Below are positions 1 to 11,980 of a stretch of 64,000 bases of DNA, one piece after another; positions within the stretch are counted from its first letter, which is position 1; every line of letters starts with the position of its first letter. The translations under genes and the position numbers were made by a program. Origin of the DNA: Ehretia macrophylla (lineage: Eukaryota; Streptophyta; Magnoliopsida; Boraginales; Ehretiaceae); contig CM075773.1 in the NCBI GenBank assembly GCA_037974665.1, positions 66,322,263 through 66,386,262 of the forward strand. Reading direction: 5' to 3'. The notes beneath the pieces were generated by a model. It did no database searches. It saw nothing but the letters and a program-made list of their open reading frames with translations, and was not told the DNA's origin.

Positions 1-143
1 GTAAATAAGCGCTACAACTTCCACAATTCAAAGAGTAGATCTCTCCTCCCGAGTTGCTATCAGTTAGTAAAAAACATTTGTAGGATTTAAGAGTTTAAAT
101 TGTAGAAGTGATATCAATATTGGTTAAATGGCATGTACATAAG

Positions 144-464
144 GCTGCAGCTGCTGTGGTGTTCAAATCAGGGGAGTCTCCACAGGTGGTAGAAATACAA
201 ATAGATCCACCAAAATCGTCCGAAGTTAGAATCAAGATGCTCTATGCCAGTTTATGCCATACTGACATCTTATGCTGCAATGGCCTTCCAGTAGTTAGTG
301 TCCATCTAGAATATTTTTCTTTTTTGTTTTTTGTTTGTTTTTCTTGGAAGTTTGATGATACGCTATTTACATGCTAGATATATAATTGCTAATTGGTATC
401 TTCATTTTTGCTTAATGTGTTTCCAGCCTTTGTTTCCACGAATTCCTGGGCATGAAGGAGTTGG
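144..464 (+). pseudogene. alcohol dehydrogenase-like gene fragment (two exons)
   Basis: Two adjoining exons encode the N-terminal GroES-like part of a zinc-dependent medium-chain alcohol dehydrogenase. The first (144-293) follows an AG acceptor and encodes about 50 residues. It includes the SLCHTDI motif, whose Cys is a catalytic zinc ligand in this family. The second (427-464) lies between TTCCAG and GTAAGT and encodes the PLFPRIPGHEGVG block, whose HE pair belongs to the active-site region. The phases agree across the intron. The initiating exon would lie left of the window. No later exon (structural-zinc Cys cluster, Rossmann fold) is visible in the following kilobases, so this is probably a truncated copy. 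A gene with very long introns or a rearranged 3' end cannot be excluded. The family is clear; the substrate is unknown. Confidence 0.7.
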
Positions 465-495
465 GTAAGTTTGATGATACGCTATTTACATGCTA
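348..495 (+). repeat. 29-bp direct duplication in both introns of the ADH fragment
   Basis: A segment of about 29 bases beginning AAGTTTGATGATACGC occurs at 348-376 in the first intron. It recurs at 467-495, immediately after the GTAAGT donor of the second exon. The copies match almost perfectly and are 119 bases apart. The short exon 427-464 therefore sits between two copies of the same intronic sequence. Confidence 0.85.
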
Positions 496-643
496 CAAAG
501 TTTAGCTGTAATTGACCTTTTTTAAGTTCTTTTTTAGTTTTTTTGAGTCCAAAGCTGTATTCGACCTCATCTACGACTAGTTGGTATATATAACACAAGG
601 TCAGGCTTTCATCAGATAACTGGACACAGCCGAATGTGAGGCT

Positions 644-664
644 TATATATATATATATATATAT
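644..664. repeat. (TA)n microsatellite
   Basis: A simple TA dinucleotide tract of about ten units lies in noncoding DNA downstream of the ADH fragment. Confidence 0.9.
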
Positions 665-795
665 GAGAACCAAATTGACATAATTCGATCACTGGTTGAG
701 TTTGACAAAGTCCGATCACTAATTGGTAAATTTAAAAGTACAACGCTGCACTCTAATACATGTTTCAAGTCAATTAAAAGTGTGAAAGTTATTTT

Positions 796-1118
796 AATAG
801 CAGAGTAATACAAGATATTTGATGCATCAATTTTTGTGCCAATATCGCACTAGTGAAAATTCTTCAATCCATCCAACGTCTCATCAGCCCAAGACATGAA
901 GTAGACCCCACATGATATGGGGCCCACCTATGTGTGAGTTGGTGGTTGGGAAAGTTGAGTGGATTAAAGAAGTTCTCTCGCACTAGATATTAGAATACAC
1001 GCCAAATGAGTCTGACGCGAAAACTATATCAATAGCAGAGTAGTACAAAATAATTGATGATATCAATTTTTGGGTAGTACAAAATAATTGTTGCATCAAT
1101 TTTTGTGTCAATAACACA
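796..1118. repeat. degenerate local duplication
   Basis: Sequence at 796-850 (AATAGCAGAGTAATACA, then GATGCATCAATTTTTGTG) recurs in altered form at 1031-1118, partly twice. This suggests a local tandem duplication that a small MITE later interrupted. Confidence 0.55.
854..977. mobile_element. 124-bp MITE with 9-bp target duplication
   Basis: This short element is bounded by terminal inverted repeats of about 24 bases with a few mismatches, starting TGAAAATTCTTCAATCC on the left. It is flanked on both sides by the identical 9-mer TCGCACTAG (845-853 and 978-986). A 9-bp duplication is typical of Mutator-like elements, but the repeats are too short to assign a superfamily firmly. There is no coding capacity. 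Confidence 0.75.
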
Positions 1119-1952
1119 CTACAACTTGTTTGGATTGAGGGGAATGGGGGGAAGGGAAGGGTAGTGAAGGGAGGTATTTAGTTCTTTCCCTGTTTAATTT
1201 GAGAGTGAAAGAGTGGTAGGGGCATAGAAGGGATAAATCTAATCCCTCCATACCCTCAAAATATGTTCACCCCGAATTGGAGTAAAATGAAAGAGAGGAA
1301 AGTTTTATTTTTTGTGTGACAATTTTACCCTTCATCTTTAGTTTTATTACCATTAAACCAAGTACATAAGTTTCAAACTCATCTCCTCTTTACTTACCTA
1401 AGCTGCTCCTGCTTCTTTTCTATTGCTTCAAACGGCCACAACTGTGCATGTAGCTGGGTATGTGTGTGTGTGCAGCTGGGGGTATGTGTGTCTGTGATGA
1501 GATTGGTCCGTGTGTGTGTCTATAAAAGAATTTGTAGGGTGTGTCCTAATTGGTGTATTTATGTGTGTATGTTTTCCATATGTATCAGTATATCAAAGAA
1601 AGAAGAAGAATAAAGTATGGAAAAGTGGTTTGCTGAATATTGATCCGCGTGTTTGTGTCAAAAACCATGGAGGTATGTGTGTGTCTTCTTATATGTATCA
1701 GTACTGTGTGTGGTGTAACATCAAAGTAAGACGAAAGGGATATATAGTTCATTTTATACATAAAATCCATCTTTTCATTCCATTTTTTTTCTAATTCAAA
1801 CCAAAAAAACTCATTATCTTTTTTATAATATTCTCCTTTTATAAAGTTATTCAATTCAAACATGTTTTAATCATCTCATCTACTCTTCTTTATGATACTC
1901 TCATTTTCACTTCTTTATTAAACTTCCCCTCCTTAATCCAAACAAACTTTAG
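1119..1952. mobile_element. non-autonomous DNA element with ~24-bp inverted repeats
   Basis: The left end CTACAACTTGTTTGGATTGA is matched in reverse complement by the right end CTAAAGTTTGTTTGGATTAA, giving imperfect terminal repeats about 830 bases apart. The interior is GT-rich (1460-1720) and has no convincing coding sequence. No clear target duplication was found, so the superfamily is unassigned. Confidence 0.55.
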
Positions 1953-3245
1953 ATGATAAAATATATACTTGTTTTACATGAAAAATAAAATAGAATAATG
2001 TTAGATATCATTCTATTTTTATCACAATTTAAAATATCAACTAAGTATCTATATAAGAAGTAATAAATTGGTAACGAAAATAGGGTGATACACAACAACG
2101 ATGCTAAAAAAATTATAAACCACCATATAAGATTCTAGTTACAACTCTTAGTACCAATTTGTTTTGATTTTAGGATTGAATTCCATCATTCTTAACATGA
2201 TATCATAGTTGGGCTTTGATTCACTCTTATTTATCCACTTGTGATCCATCTTACATGTTTATTCAATCTCCAACATGTGTGTATCCACCATGTGTGTTTA
2301 ATGTTCCACGTGTGTTACTCTACTAGGTGTTCTATCTTTCACATGTATGCATCTATGTGTGGCTCATTTCAAATCAGATCACACGTGAGGAAAATATTAC
2401 AATATACAATTATATATTCCATATTAACATTATACACTCCAACACTACATTATAAAATATTCATGAACTATTCTTTACACTAATTAATTTTAAGTTATAA
2501 CCCGTAACTCTTTAACACTACAGGATAGAAAGAATCAAAGGAACATCCAGCAAATTTTTCACTAGAAAAGGCAGTCACATTTTGTTCAAGTAGAGACAAC
2601 CAGATGGAATTAAGCGGAAAGCGGATAGGAGCCACATCACCATCCATTGCATGTCAAACGTTTTTTTTTTTAAGAACATGCAGATCAATTATTGTGTCAT
2701 GCTAAGCAGCTCTTCTACATCTTGGATTTTGCTAAAAAGTAGAGGGAGGTTGGTCCCTCTCACAAAGTCGTAAGTTTTACTAGTGCGCAAGTATATACAT
2801 TACAAATAAGTATGGGGTTCACAGCACGTTTACAAGTCTGACTCGTATCTTTCACGTGAAATTTAGCACAACTATTATTAGAATGAGTTGCACTTCTGTT
2901 CGGCGAACACTATTTATCATTTTCCAATTGATTCTATGAATCTAAAGAAAATCATTTGGTATAATCTGACACGGCAGTGGAGATTCTCTTTGTGCCTATG
3001 CCTTTGTCAACACAATTGAATAATGTAATATTTGATAATATTACTTGACCAAATCAAGATAATACTAAAGGTATATTATGTTTTATGACCAATGTAATTT
3101 TGATTTCTAGAAACAAATTTTCACATTGAAATCATAGGCAGAACTATATAGTCAGGTTGCACCACACTCCACCCCTTCTTGAAAGTATTAAAATAAAAAT
3201 AATAAAAAAAACAAACAAACAAACTAAACCTTTTTTTTTTCTTTT
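1953..3245. other. AT-rich intergenic DNA with a dispersed-repeat copy
   Basis: No gene is visible. The part around 2090-2420 resembles 20840-21090 in order and wording: a stretch like ACCATATAAGATTCTAG, then a motif like TTAACATGATATCATAG, ending near CACGTGAGG. The two are probably copies of one old dispersed repeat, perhaps an LTR remnant. The rest is featureless AT-rich sequence. Confidence 0.4.
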
Positions 3246-4120
3246 GCGTTTGGACCTCTTTATTATGGATTTGTTGGGATCCTTGGCTTCTGGTTAGAAG
3301 CTTGTTGACTTTGCTGCTATTAACGACATTGTTATTCCAGATGAGTTCATCAATGCTAATTTGAACTCTTTCATCCTCTCGAGTCAATGGACTTGGCCCC
3401 CCAATCTCTACTTCGTGAATCAGTTAGTGAGTTCAATCACCCCTCACAATAGAGAAGATTTCATTGGGTGGTTTGCTGATAAAAAATGGAAGTTTTTGTT
3501 TTCCTCTACTTGGAAATGTCTCAGAAATAAGAGATTAATTGTGCCTTGGGCTACAGTCATTTGGCATAGGGTGGTAATACCTAAACATAGGTTTTGTACT
3601 TGACTTATGTACTTGAATTGAAGCCCAACAAAACAAAGACTCCTTAACTGGGGTTACATTAACAATGCAAATTGCGAGTTCAGTGATTTGGGAATGGAGT
3701 GCAGGGACCATCTCCTTTTCGAGTGCCCTTTTTCTAACAGAGTTTGGAAATATTTTTTGAAGCTCCTTAAAGTACAAAATCTTAATGTTGGCTGGGAGTT
3801 GATGATTACTCGACTGAGTAGATTGTGCCGAAGGAATAACCTCAAGGCTGATCTTGCTAGAACAACCTTTTGTGCTTGCGTTTACCACATTTGGAAGAAA
3901 AGAAATGACAAACTTCACGCCGCAGGTACTTATTCAGAAGAATAAATCATCAAGAAAATACTCTTAGATGTTAGGGACAAAATTTATGTACAAAGTAAAT
4001 ATATGGATAGTTTAGAAAATTGATCTTTGTGCACATTGTGGTAGATTACAAATAAATTGATGTAATTCTTTATAAATGTTGCATATATTTTTTTGGTAGT
4101 ATAATGAAATGATTATTATT
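3246..4120 (+). pseudogene. LINE (non-LTR retrotransposon) 3' fragment
   Basis: Translated pieces show the C-terminal part of a plant L1-type LINE ORF2. There is a tryptophan-rich stretch ending WATVIWHRVVIPKHRFCT (before 3600), then a zinc-binding RVT segment with the CRDHLLFECPFSNRVW motif (3700-3760), and a terminal CACVYHIWKKRNDKLH motif (3870-3915). The reading frame breaks at a TGA near 3601, where related elements have Trp, and shifts once more before 3690. The reverse transcriptase and endonuclease domains are absent, as expected for a 5'-truncated LINE. The AT-rich tail around 4060-4120 may be the original 3' end. Confidence 0.8.
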
Positions 4121-5375
4121 TTTTTATTTTTGGTGTCAAAATAAAGGAACGGTCAAGTCAATTCAATTCCATTGATATGAGACAAGGTAGGCCACGCTAT
4201 CCGTAAAAGCTATAATGTGGATGGACATAACAATCGCATCTTTGTTTATTGAACTGGTAATGAGAGATCATATGTATAATTGATGAGACTAGGGGTCCCA
4301 ATACTTTTATACATGATTTTAGAAATTATTAAAGCAAGAAAAAGGGCAAAAGGTTGCAACTTTTGAAGATAAAAGTTGCTTCAACCGAAATTTGGAAGAG
4401 GAGGGGTACTCACAGATCTTGATTCTTGATCCCATATGTTATGAAAGTCCTTTAGCTATTTCTCTCTTGGAGAACTCTTCTTGAACTAAAAACTTTTGTG
4501 ATGAGAAAGTTGGATTATCATGGTATCGAATTCTTTTCTAATTTTATTCCATCAAGTAGTACTATAACTAGTTTCTTAAAAAAAAAAAAAAAAAAGGGCT
4601 TCCTACACAATTCTTTTTTTCTTTTCACAAAAAGAAGATATATTGAATAACTAAAAAACAGGTGCAAAGTTAACTAATATCAGTTGGTGAAAAATATCAA
4701 CACTCACCTGCCTACATAATAGATAGATAAATAACTTGCAGCTTATTTTTTATCAGCTATATATAATTAACCAAATTCTCTAATGATCTTTTTCTTGACT
4801 TGGTTATTAAATTAGGTTTGTAAGTTAATAGTAAATAGTTATATATATATACTTAGTCAGTCATGAAATCACAAGTTGTTGAAAGTGTGCACAGACACAC
4901 ATTAATTGATTTAGGGAAAAAAAATATTTTTTTTAGTTAAGGGTCTACTTTAAATTTATAAATGTCCTGTTAATTATAGGGTCTTAACTCCGTTATTGTA
5001 CTTAGTAATAGTCATTTATATTCTTAGTTGTCCGTCAAGGTTTTATTTCAAAAAGCCTATTGCAAATACAATTTACTCTAATTAGAATAATCATATATCT
5101 AGTGACCGAGTGGTGACTAGATGTAGGACACACTATTCGCAGTCTGTGTTTATTTAAACTTCTTTACTTGTTCATCTTTGTTAGTATTATAACATCACTT
5201 TATTTTCCATTTCTTGTTTGCCACTATTTTAATTCTTTTCTTTTGCCTTTTCATTTCTTCTTATGATGGTCTCGAAATTACAGCTGCCAAATCAGTTTAG
5301 TAATATTGTAGAATACTTATTAGAAAGAATAGGCTGCCGGGCTTTGTACTTTGGCCCGTGAGAATACCACTGATT
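4121..5375. other. AT-rich intergenic DNA
   Basis: No gene or clear repeat is visible. A poly-A run lies at about 4578-4595. The last ~40 bases before the tRNA relic may belong to the same organellar insertion. Confidence 0.5.
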
Positions 5376-5449
5376 AGGCGGGGACAGAATTCGAATCTGC
5401 AGTCTTCAGGTTATGAACCTGATGAGTTGACCAATTCTTCTATCCCGCT
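5376..5449 (-). tRNA. mitochondrial-type tRNA-fMet(CAU) relic
   Basis: Read on the minus strand, the segment folds as a tRNA. It has an acceptor starting AGCGGGA, a D arm with GGTCAACTCATC, an anticodon stem TCAGG/CCTGA around a loop carrying CAT, a TTCGAAT T-loop, and a 3' strand ending CCCCGCCT. The wording matches what I know of plant mitochondrial initiator tRNA-Met, including the unpaired first acceptor position. The A at acceptor position 7 is mispaired, and the anticodon loop has extra changes. This is most likely a mitochondrial DNA insertion in the nuclear genome, not an expressed gene. Confidence 0.75.
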
Positions 5450-6300
5450 TCATCCTCCTTGGTCCTTTTGGGATTGGAATGCAATGCATTCTTTTTGATC
5501 TTGTATCTAATAAGAAAACGGATGCACGTTAGCATAACGACCTTCGCGCCTTTTGCTTGTTCGATGCGGTACACTTCACACCAATCCTTCTTCTTCTTCA
5601 TCCTTCTTCCCCTCCCATCCAACTATCCTTCAACTCAGTCGAGATTAATACACCGTACAGCATGCATGCATACACACAGCACACCATTTACACGTATTCG
5701 CACATTATTCAAGGCACATACAAACTTGTCCAAAAAAAAAAAAAAGGCACATATAAACTCTGAGCTCCAATATCAGACAAATGCAGACCCGACACACACC
5801 GTCATTCATTCAGTCACGGCCCAACCATATTTTGATAAAAATTCTCTCGTAATATCACAATTTTATAAGTAAAATTTATAATCTATCAACAATATTTAAC
5901 CATCGCTATCTCATTCATAATATTATAACGATATAAGTAAATCTATTTCTCTTTGTTTTACCATCCTTAAGGCTTAACCCAAGGAGTACATCACCATTTT
6001 TGCGCAGACCCACATCTAAAGCACATTCAAACGTTAATAGATTGTTCCCAGTCAGAACCTGAGACGGACCCATGCTCAGTTCACACATAATCAAACACAT
6101 GTATGCATCATAAATTGAAGTCATTGAAGTCATCGCTTGATTTAAAAATCTAAAATTTTCAAAAAAAACATGTACATATTTTCTTACATGGAACTGATGG
6201 AAGTGATATTTGAGCTATACAATTGTTAAGTAGATGGATGATTGTAGTAACTAATCTCTAATATTAAAAAGTACAAATTTAATTTGTTTGATATCTTTAA
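5450..6300. other. intergenic DNA without recognised genes
   Basis: There are short pyrimidine-rich and CA-rich stretches (5575-5700) and an A-run at about 5732-5744. The open frames here are low-complexity and have no recognisable family. Confidence 0.5.
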
Positions 6301-6538
6301 CGGATTTGGATTATCTCATCTACTTATTTTTCTTATCAATTGGATGAGGCATATTATGGGTCATCAGATTTGATCTTTTAAAATTTCAACTATTAATTTT
6401 ATATTTATTTTAATCGTCATTTTTAAATTGATGAAATTTAAAATAAATAGTTGAAATTTAGATTGACGAAATCTCATTATCCGTAATACACATTATTTAG
6501 CAGATGAAAGAATTAGTAAAGAAGATGATTCAAACCCG
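6301..6538. mobile_element. 238-bp MITE, family related to 20122-20320
   Basis: The termini are inverted: CGGATTTGGATTATCT on the left and, in reverse complement, CGGGTTTGAATCATCT on the right. Internal inverted arms centre on AATTTCAACTATT. Flanks TCTTTAA (6294-6300) and TCTTTTA (6539-6545) are a probable 7-bp target duplication with one mismatch. The motif GATGAGG followed by ATTATGGGTCAT is shared with the element at 20122-20320. Confidence 0.65.
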
Positions 6539-7742
6539 TCTTTTACATACGTAGCCTGCTTGCAAACCCAGCATCACCGTGCACTACGTCCATTGATCTA
6601 TAACCACACACCCATACGATTCAGTTCACACGCACACATACTGCCAAGACCACCACACAAACCCACCGTCAAATTATACCATTTTTAGCCCAGATTCCAC
6701 AATATACAGCCTCTACGAATCCATTTTTAAGTATTCTTACGAACAAAATTGAAATCAAGTTTGAACTGTAACAAGATGTTGCAACCAATTCTATGCAAGG
6801 GCACGATAGTATTAAGCTCATCGTGTTTGTGTTCTTCTCGACTTGGACAATTGAGTGATACCATTTAATTGAAGCTTTGACTGCGATTTAGGGCCAATAT
6901 ATCGAGTGTCTAAAATTACCTTTCAGCCCAAAACTAATTTTTCATATTTGCACACAAGTCCTTTCTTTACGACAGGATCCGTCATCTTGGCAGGAATTTG
7001 GCATTTACTCTTCTTATATTGCTTTGATTATAAATTGGACATTCAATGATTAAATCAATGTTGCCCCTTTCCAATATTTTTAAAGTAAAAACTGGTTAAT
7101 TAATTTTAAAGATTTTTTTAAAACTTTTAGAAGTTATGTTAGAATGGCTTAAAGAAGTGTCATATTGATCATAAGAAAAAGTGACCTTGGAATATTACAA
7201 AAAGTAGGGAATATATGTTTGGACTAAGGAATGTCTTGGTTGAATTATGTTTCGAAAATATAGATTATATAATTTGTGGATCTTCCTTGAAATAGTGAAA
7301 AATAGAATAAGGGAAAGAAAATTATAAATAAAGAAAGGGAAAGTGTGGAAAAATTTAGAAAAAACTTCCCATAAATGTCTTCCTTAACAAACCTAGTTTT
7401 AACAAGAATTTGAAGATATTGATCATTGGTGCATTTTTTTAAATAAGAAATTAATAAACTAAGAAAATTGACAAAATTTTTATTCCAAGAATATTCTTTC
7501 AATATTTTGGTTGTTAAACCTTGAAATGCTTGGATTCCCTATTTCACATTTTACAGAAAAGAATACGAAAATTAAATGGAAACTACTCTTCTTGGTTAGA
7601 AACCACGAATTGAATGTGTGTTATTTATATTGCTCGAGTCCAAATGTATCCTTGGAGGCCCAATATAGTGTAGTGTGTGATTATTTATGGTAAGTGGTCC
7701 CATTGCTTGGGTACGTAAATTTAGAAAATGAATCCTCTTATA
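6539..7742. other. AT-rich intergenic DNA
   Basis: No gene, RNA or clear repeat could be supported in this stretch. Confidence 0.5.
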
Positions 7743-8042
7743 TTGTTCTTACCAGAGTCTCTAAAATAGAAACTCTAGTATCGTACAATTATTACGTAAT
7801 ATAGTTCATTTAGTGAAATAAAAATTCATAAAGTAGATATCAAAATTACCAAAAGTGAGTCCGGATTTCTAAAAAGTACAAAGTCTCTAAAAATATTGAT
7901 TTGTACTTTTTAGAGACTCGGGCCCACTTTTGGTAATTTTGATCTCTACTTTATGAATTTTTGTTTTACAAAATGAACTATATTACGTAATAATTGTACG
8001 ATACCAAAGTCTCTATTTTAGAGATTCTGGTAAGAACAGCCT
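7743..8042. mobile_element. 300-bp fold-back (near-palindromic) element
   Basis: The two halves are almost perfect reverse complements over about 140 bases each. The outer ends read TTCTTACCAGAGTCTC on the left and GAGATTCTGGTAAGAA on the right. The arms meet near 7895, around AAAAATATTGATTTGTAC. A transcript through it would form one long hairpin. It is probably a MITE. The target duplication is ambiguous (TA or TTA-like flanks). Confidence 0.8.
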
Positions 8043-8816
8043 AAATAAGGTTAAAAATAACTGAGAAATCTAAAATGCACAATTATACATGAGAGCTAAT
8101 GATCACATCATGGGATTGCCCATAAGGCCAATTTACGTGAATAGTATAATATTTCGTAAACAATGCGATTAACCCTATTTTGAGGTCGAAATCTAACATC
8201 TTTACTCAAATGTATGAGATTGAGCCGAGTGAGGATGACATAAGTTGGTAGATGTATACAAGTTAAACTTCGTCTTGTTCGGATTTTGTTTGACTAATTA
8301 GAAATAATCATTGAAAAGTAAATCTTGCTATTCTGAATAATGGTGGACAACTTTTGGGATGTGGTAGGACAATCAAGCTGATTACCTAGCAAGTATATAT
8401 GAATCGAAAGACCCAAGTAGAAGTTTTTTATCAGAGTGATAAAATATTTTGGTATATGTTGTCTTAATTTTCATTGAATATTGATTATCACATGCATATT
8501 GGGTGATAGAGCTCACATTTGTGACGCTCATTCCTAATATTTATTTGGATCTTTAGATCAGGATATGTAGCAGGATTCCTATGTCCATGGTGGGTGGCTG
8601 TGGTTATTGCTTTATAAACAAGGACCAAGACATCATTAATGTCGTGAGTTAGATTTAACGGTGGTAAAATATCACTATTATTTTATCATATTTGTATTAT
8701 TAGTTTATAATTGTTAAATATTACTCATAACATAAAACGTTAAGAGGAGACCATTATATATTATCGTACGCTTGGTAGATCATACATACTAATGTACTTT
8801 TGATTTGCAGGTTCCT
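8043..8816. other. AT-rich intergenic DNA
   Basis: No gene or recognisable repeat is seen here. Confidence 0.45.
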
Positions 8817-9649
8817 AGTGGCAGAGCCGCTTTAAGCTTAGGGTGCTCGCGTTGGGGATTTTTTTTTTTTTAATTCTACAACAATGATAATTGATGCGAG
8901 GTTATAAGAAAAAAAAGTTATAGGAGGTGTCTTATATTTATATTTTGGCTAATGATTTTTTTTTCAATTATTTTCTCTTCTTTTCTCATGCTGAGAATGA
9001 TCTGTTCTGCACTTGTGTTGAGTGAAGAGAAAGTGTGAGAAAAAGAGAGAAAATAGAGAGAGAAACGAGGAAAAAATATAAGAAACAACAAGGAAAGTTT
9101 TCATCAAACATAAAATCGAACAGTGATTTTAATTTACTCTGTGGAGCTAAAATTGGTGAGCAGATTCACAACTCAAGCTTCTACAATTTAAATGATGCAA
9201 ATTAATTTTGGAGCTCTCTATGCACGATTTCTACTACGTTTACAATAACCCATTTTCTTATTATTTTTATGTATAGGCTATTGTTCTGATTTATGCTTGA
9301 AACTTTTTTTAATCTCAATTTGAGTTGGATTTCTAATTTCCTATTTGTTAAATAGGGTACGTATAAATTTTTTAAAAGAAAATTATCTAAGGTAACAATT
9401 TTCCTACATCTAATGAAAGGGACTTTTTCTATTTACAATGACTATAGTTATTTATTTTTCTCTTTTTGTATATTATGCCATTACTATTTTGAGAGTGAAT
9501 CATATTTTGAAAACTTTGTTTGTGCTATAATATGCTTAAATTAACATTGGTTTAGTTATAGAATATTGTGATCTGCCATCATTGAAAATTTATATAAAAA
9601 ATTTATACATAAATGAGCACCGCAATCCCTGATTACTAAATTCGCCACT
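8817..9649. mobile_element. possible hAT-like non-autonomous element
   Basis: The left end begins AGTGGCAGAGCC and contains GGGTGCTCGCG. The right end in reverse complement begins AGTGGCGAATTT and contains GCGGTGCTCAT. The shared AGTGGC end and subterminal GGTGCTC motif suggest a degenerate terminal-inverted-repeat element of 833 bp. The interior is AT-rich and noncoding. Flanking 8-mers do not match convincingly, so the boundaries are provisional. Confidence 0.35.
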
Positions 9650-11980
9650 GTAGTACCCACCCTAAACTCAGATGTCTGGCTCTATCAATGTAGGTTCCTG
9701 AGTACTAGAGGCATAGGTAAGACTCTATTTTGATGCTTATTGTGAGTTTCTTTATTAGTCCTACTAGTGCTATTATGGTTGCTATTAATTTATAGTCGAT
9801 TAATGCTTATAATTATATTTCAACATTGATGTTTGCATCGTCTTGATTCCATCGTTACTTGTTTAGTAATACTTTAGTATGACCATGGTACGTCATGATG
9901 GACAAATGGATGTTGTATGAGGAATATAGAGCTTATGATATTAGAATGGTTTTAGTTTTGTTTATTTCCAGATTTGTGTGTTGGCTTGGCTTTATTTTTT
10001 CAATTGTTCGTTTAGCACTATATTGTTGATAAGACGCACTAGTTATTATCAAGGGTTTCACGAGAATTATTAAAGGAGCAGTGCACCCCTGCCTTTTGGT
10101 CGAAGGGCGGCGAGGGTATAACTAATTCAAGTTGGTCCAAAGTCAAAAATTAAAGTGCCATTTTATGATGATTGCTTTTGTTTCCTTTTGTCACCCTTCA
10201 TTTCCTACTTCTTCCTTTCACATTTCTTAGTTTTCAACGTACTGACCAAAAAATAAAAATATATATATATTTCTTAGCTTTCAAATTTAATCTTCTTTAT
10301 TTTATACTTATTATTTTGCAACTATTTTTGTGCTTATGAAAGTGTGTAAATTAGAAAAACGAATCAAATTGGATTGTCCTACACTAGCACTTTGCGCAAT
10401 AATTCTGCCAAAGGTGATCTTATTATAGGAATAGCCTCAAGTACACCTATTACACTCTTTTAGTTTCTTTAATATGTGCAATTGTTGTATCTCGTCAATA
10501 ATAACTTTTCAAATAAAAACTAGAAATTCCAATCAAACATTGTTATGGGATCACATGCATTTTCCTTTAATTATAGTTATTATCTTTCCTTTGTAGATTA
10601 AATTTAAATGTCTTGCACGTTTCTTATATATATATATACATATATACTTTTAGTTAATTTTATTTTGGTAATGAACGGCCTTTGTTATAATATATAGTTT
10701 ATTCCTAATTTTTCATGTTATAGGTGAATGAGATTATATTACTTCACATATCTTGCCTGGTATGAGATAAGAAAATATTCTTGATCTTAGTATGTATAAA
10801 ATTGTACAAGTCAAAATGTTCTTCTAATTTTTACATATATTTCATAAATTATTGTATAATTGAGTGCACTTTCATATTGGTTAATTATGTAAACAATTCT
10901 TAGAAAAATTACTTGTATATGTTTTTCGCTTTTTCATTTGTTGTCTTATATACACTATTTAATATACTTGTTAAATAATTTCTTCTTTGCCTCTTTTAGT
11001 TTCTTTATTTATTAATTACACACATTATGTTTCTTGTGTTTAATATATATCTAAATATTTTTTATCAGATTATATAATTTGATACCTTACGCATCCATTA
11101 GGTAAGCTACTACCCATTGTAGATCCGAGAATTTTAACTATGAATTTCTCACAAAGGCAATATTATTGATCATGAATGAGTAATATATACTCTTTATGAA
11201 GCCATATATTTTGTCGTAGATCCTTGAAGAAATCCTCATGCAATTTGATTCTTTCGAGAGTCTTGTGTTGTCTAAATACTCCTAAATAGTTATGTGAAAA
11301 TCATCCCAATACAAAGACATAAATGCCTTTTACTTCATTGATAATAGTCAGTTTTCGCCTTTCAATATCATCTTCATATTATTTGACTAATTATAAATGT
11401 GGGGCACATTATATATAATCGAGTGCGATACTTTTTAAGGATGAAAAAATATAATGGAAACGAATCCAACTTGAATTTGGAGAGACATTCAATTTTAATA
11501 TATCAATACATACTTCAAATCCGACAAGAAAATTTTCTTATAGATACCACATTTGATTGACAACTCATTGGAACATCATCATTTTATAAACTTTCTAGCT
11601 ATTCTATACAAATTAATTTGTTATTGTAATTTTTTCAATTCCAAATGGTCATTATTTAGGAGTAATTAGTACAATATGTATTATCATTTTAGAGAAATCA
11701 CATTTCAAAAATCAAACAAGTTGAAAACTCAAAGAGAAAAAAAAGTTTTAACGGAGGCAGATTATTATCCCAAAGTAAGATCAAATTGAAAGTTGGTAGT
11801 CAAAACGACTCGACCACCAAAAAAGTTTTGGAACCTACATAATATTACTTACCATAAAACAAAAAAGAAAAAAATATTTCATATAATTTTTTATAAATTC
11901 TAGAAATATACAAAATAGAAGTGAGGTTGCAAAATTCTCGACTTCGCAACGGTGGTCCAATGAAATTTGCTTAATCCAAA
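9650..11980. other. long AT-rich intergenic region
   Basis: This stretch of about 2.3 kb holds no open frame with a recognisable product. It has short TA-rich tracts, for example at 10258-10270 and 10627-10640. Nothing structured was identified. Confidence 0.5.

Noticed and set aside
1510..1863. Open frames on both strands in GT-rich DNA
   Set aside because: They lie inside a terminal-inverted-repeat element, have simple-sequence composition, and show no family motif.
5440..5872. Overlapping open frames near the tRNA relic
   Set aside because: Low-complexity translations on both strands, partly over organellar DNA, with no recognisable domain.
8809..9700. AGGTTCCT at 8809 and 9692 as a possible 8-bp target duplication
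   Set aside because: The second copy is about 42 bases outside the apparent AGTGGC terminus, so it does not fit the element boundary.
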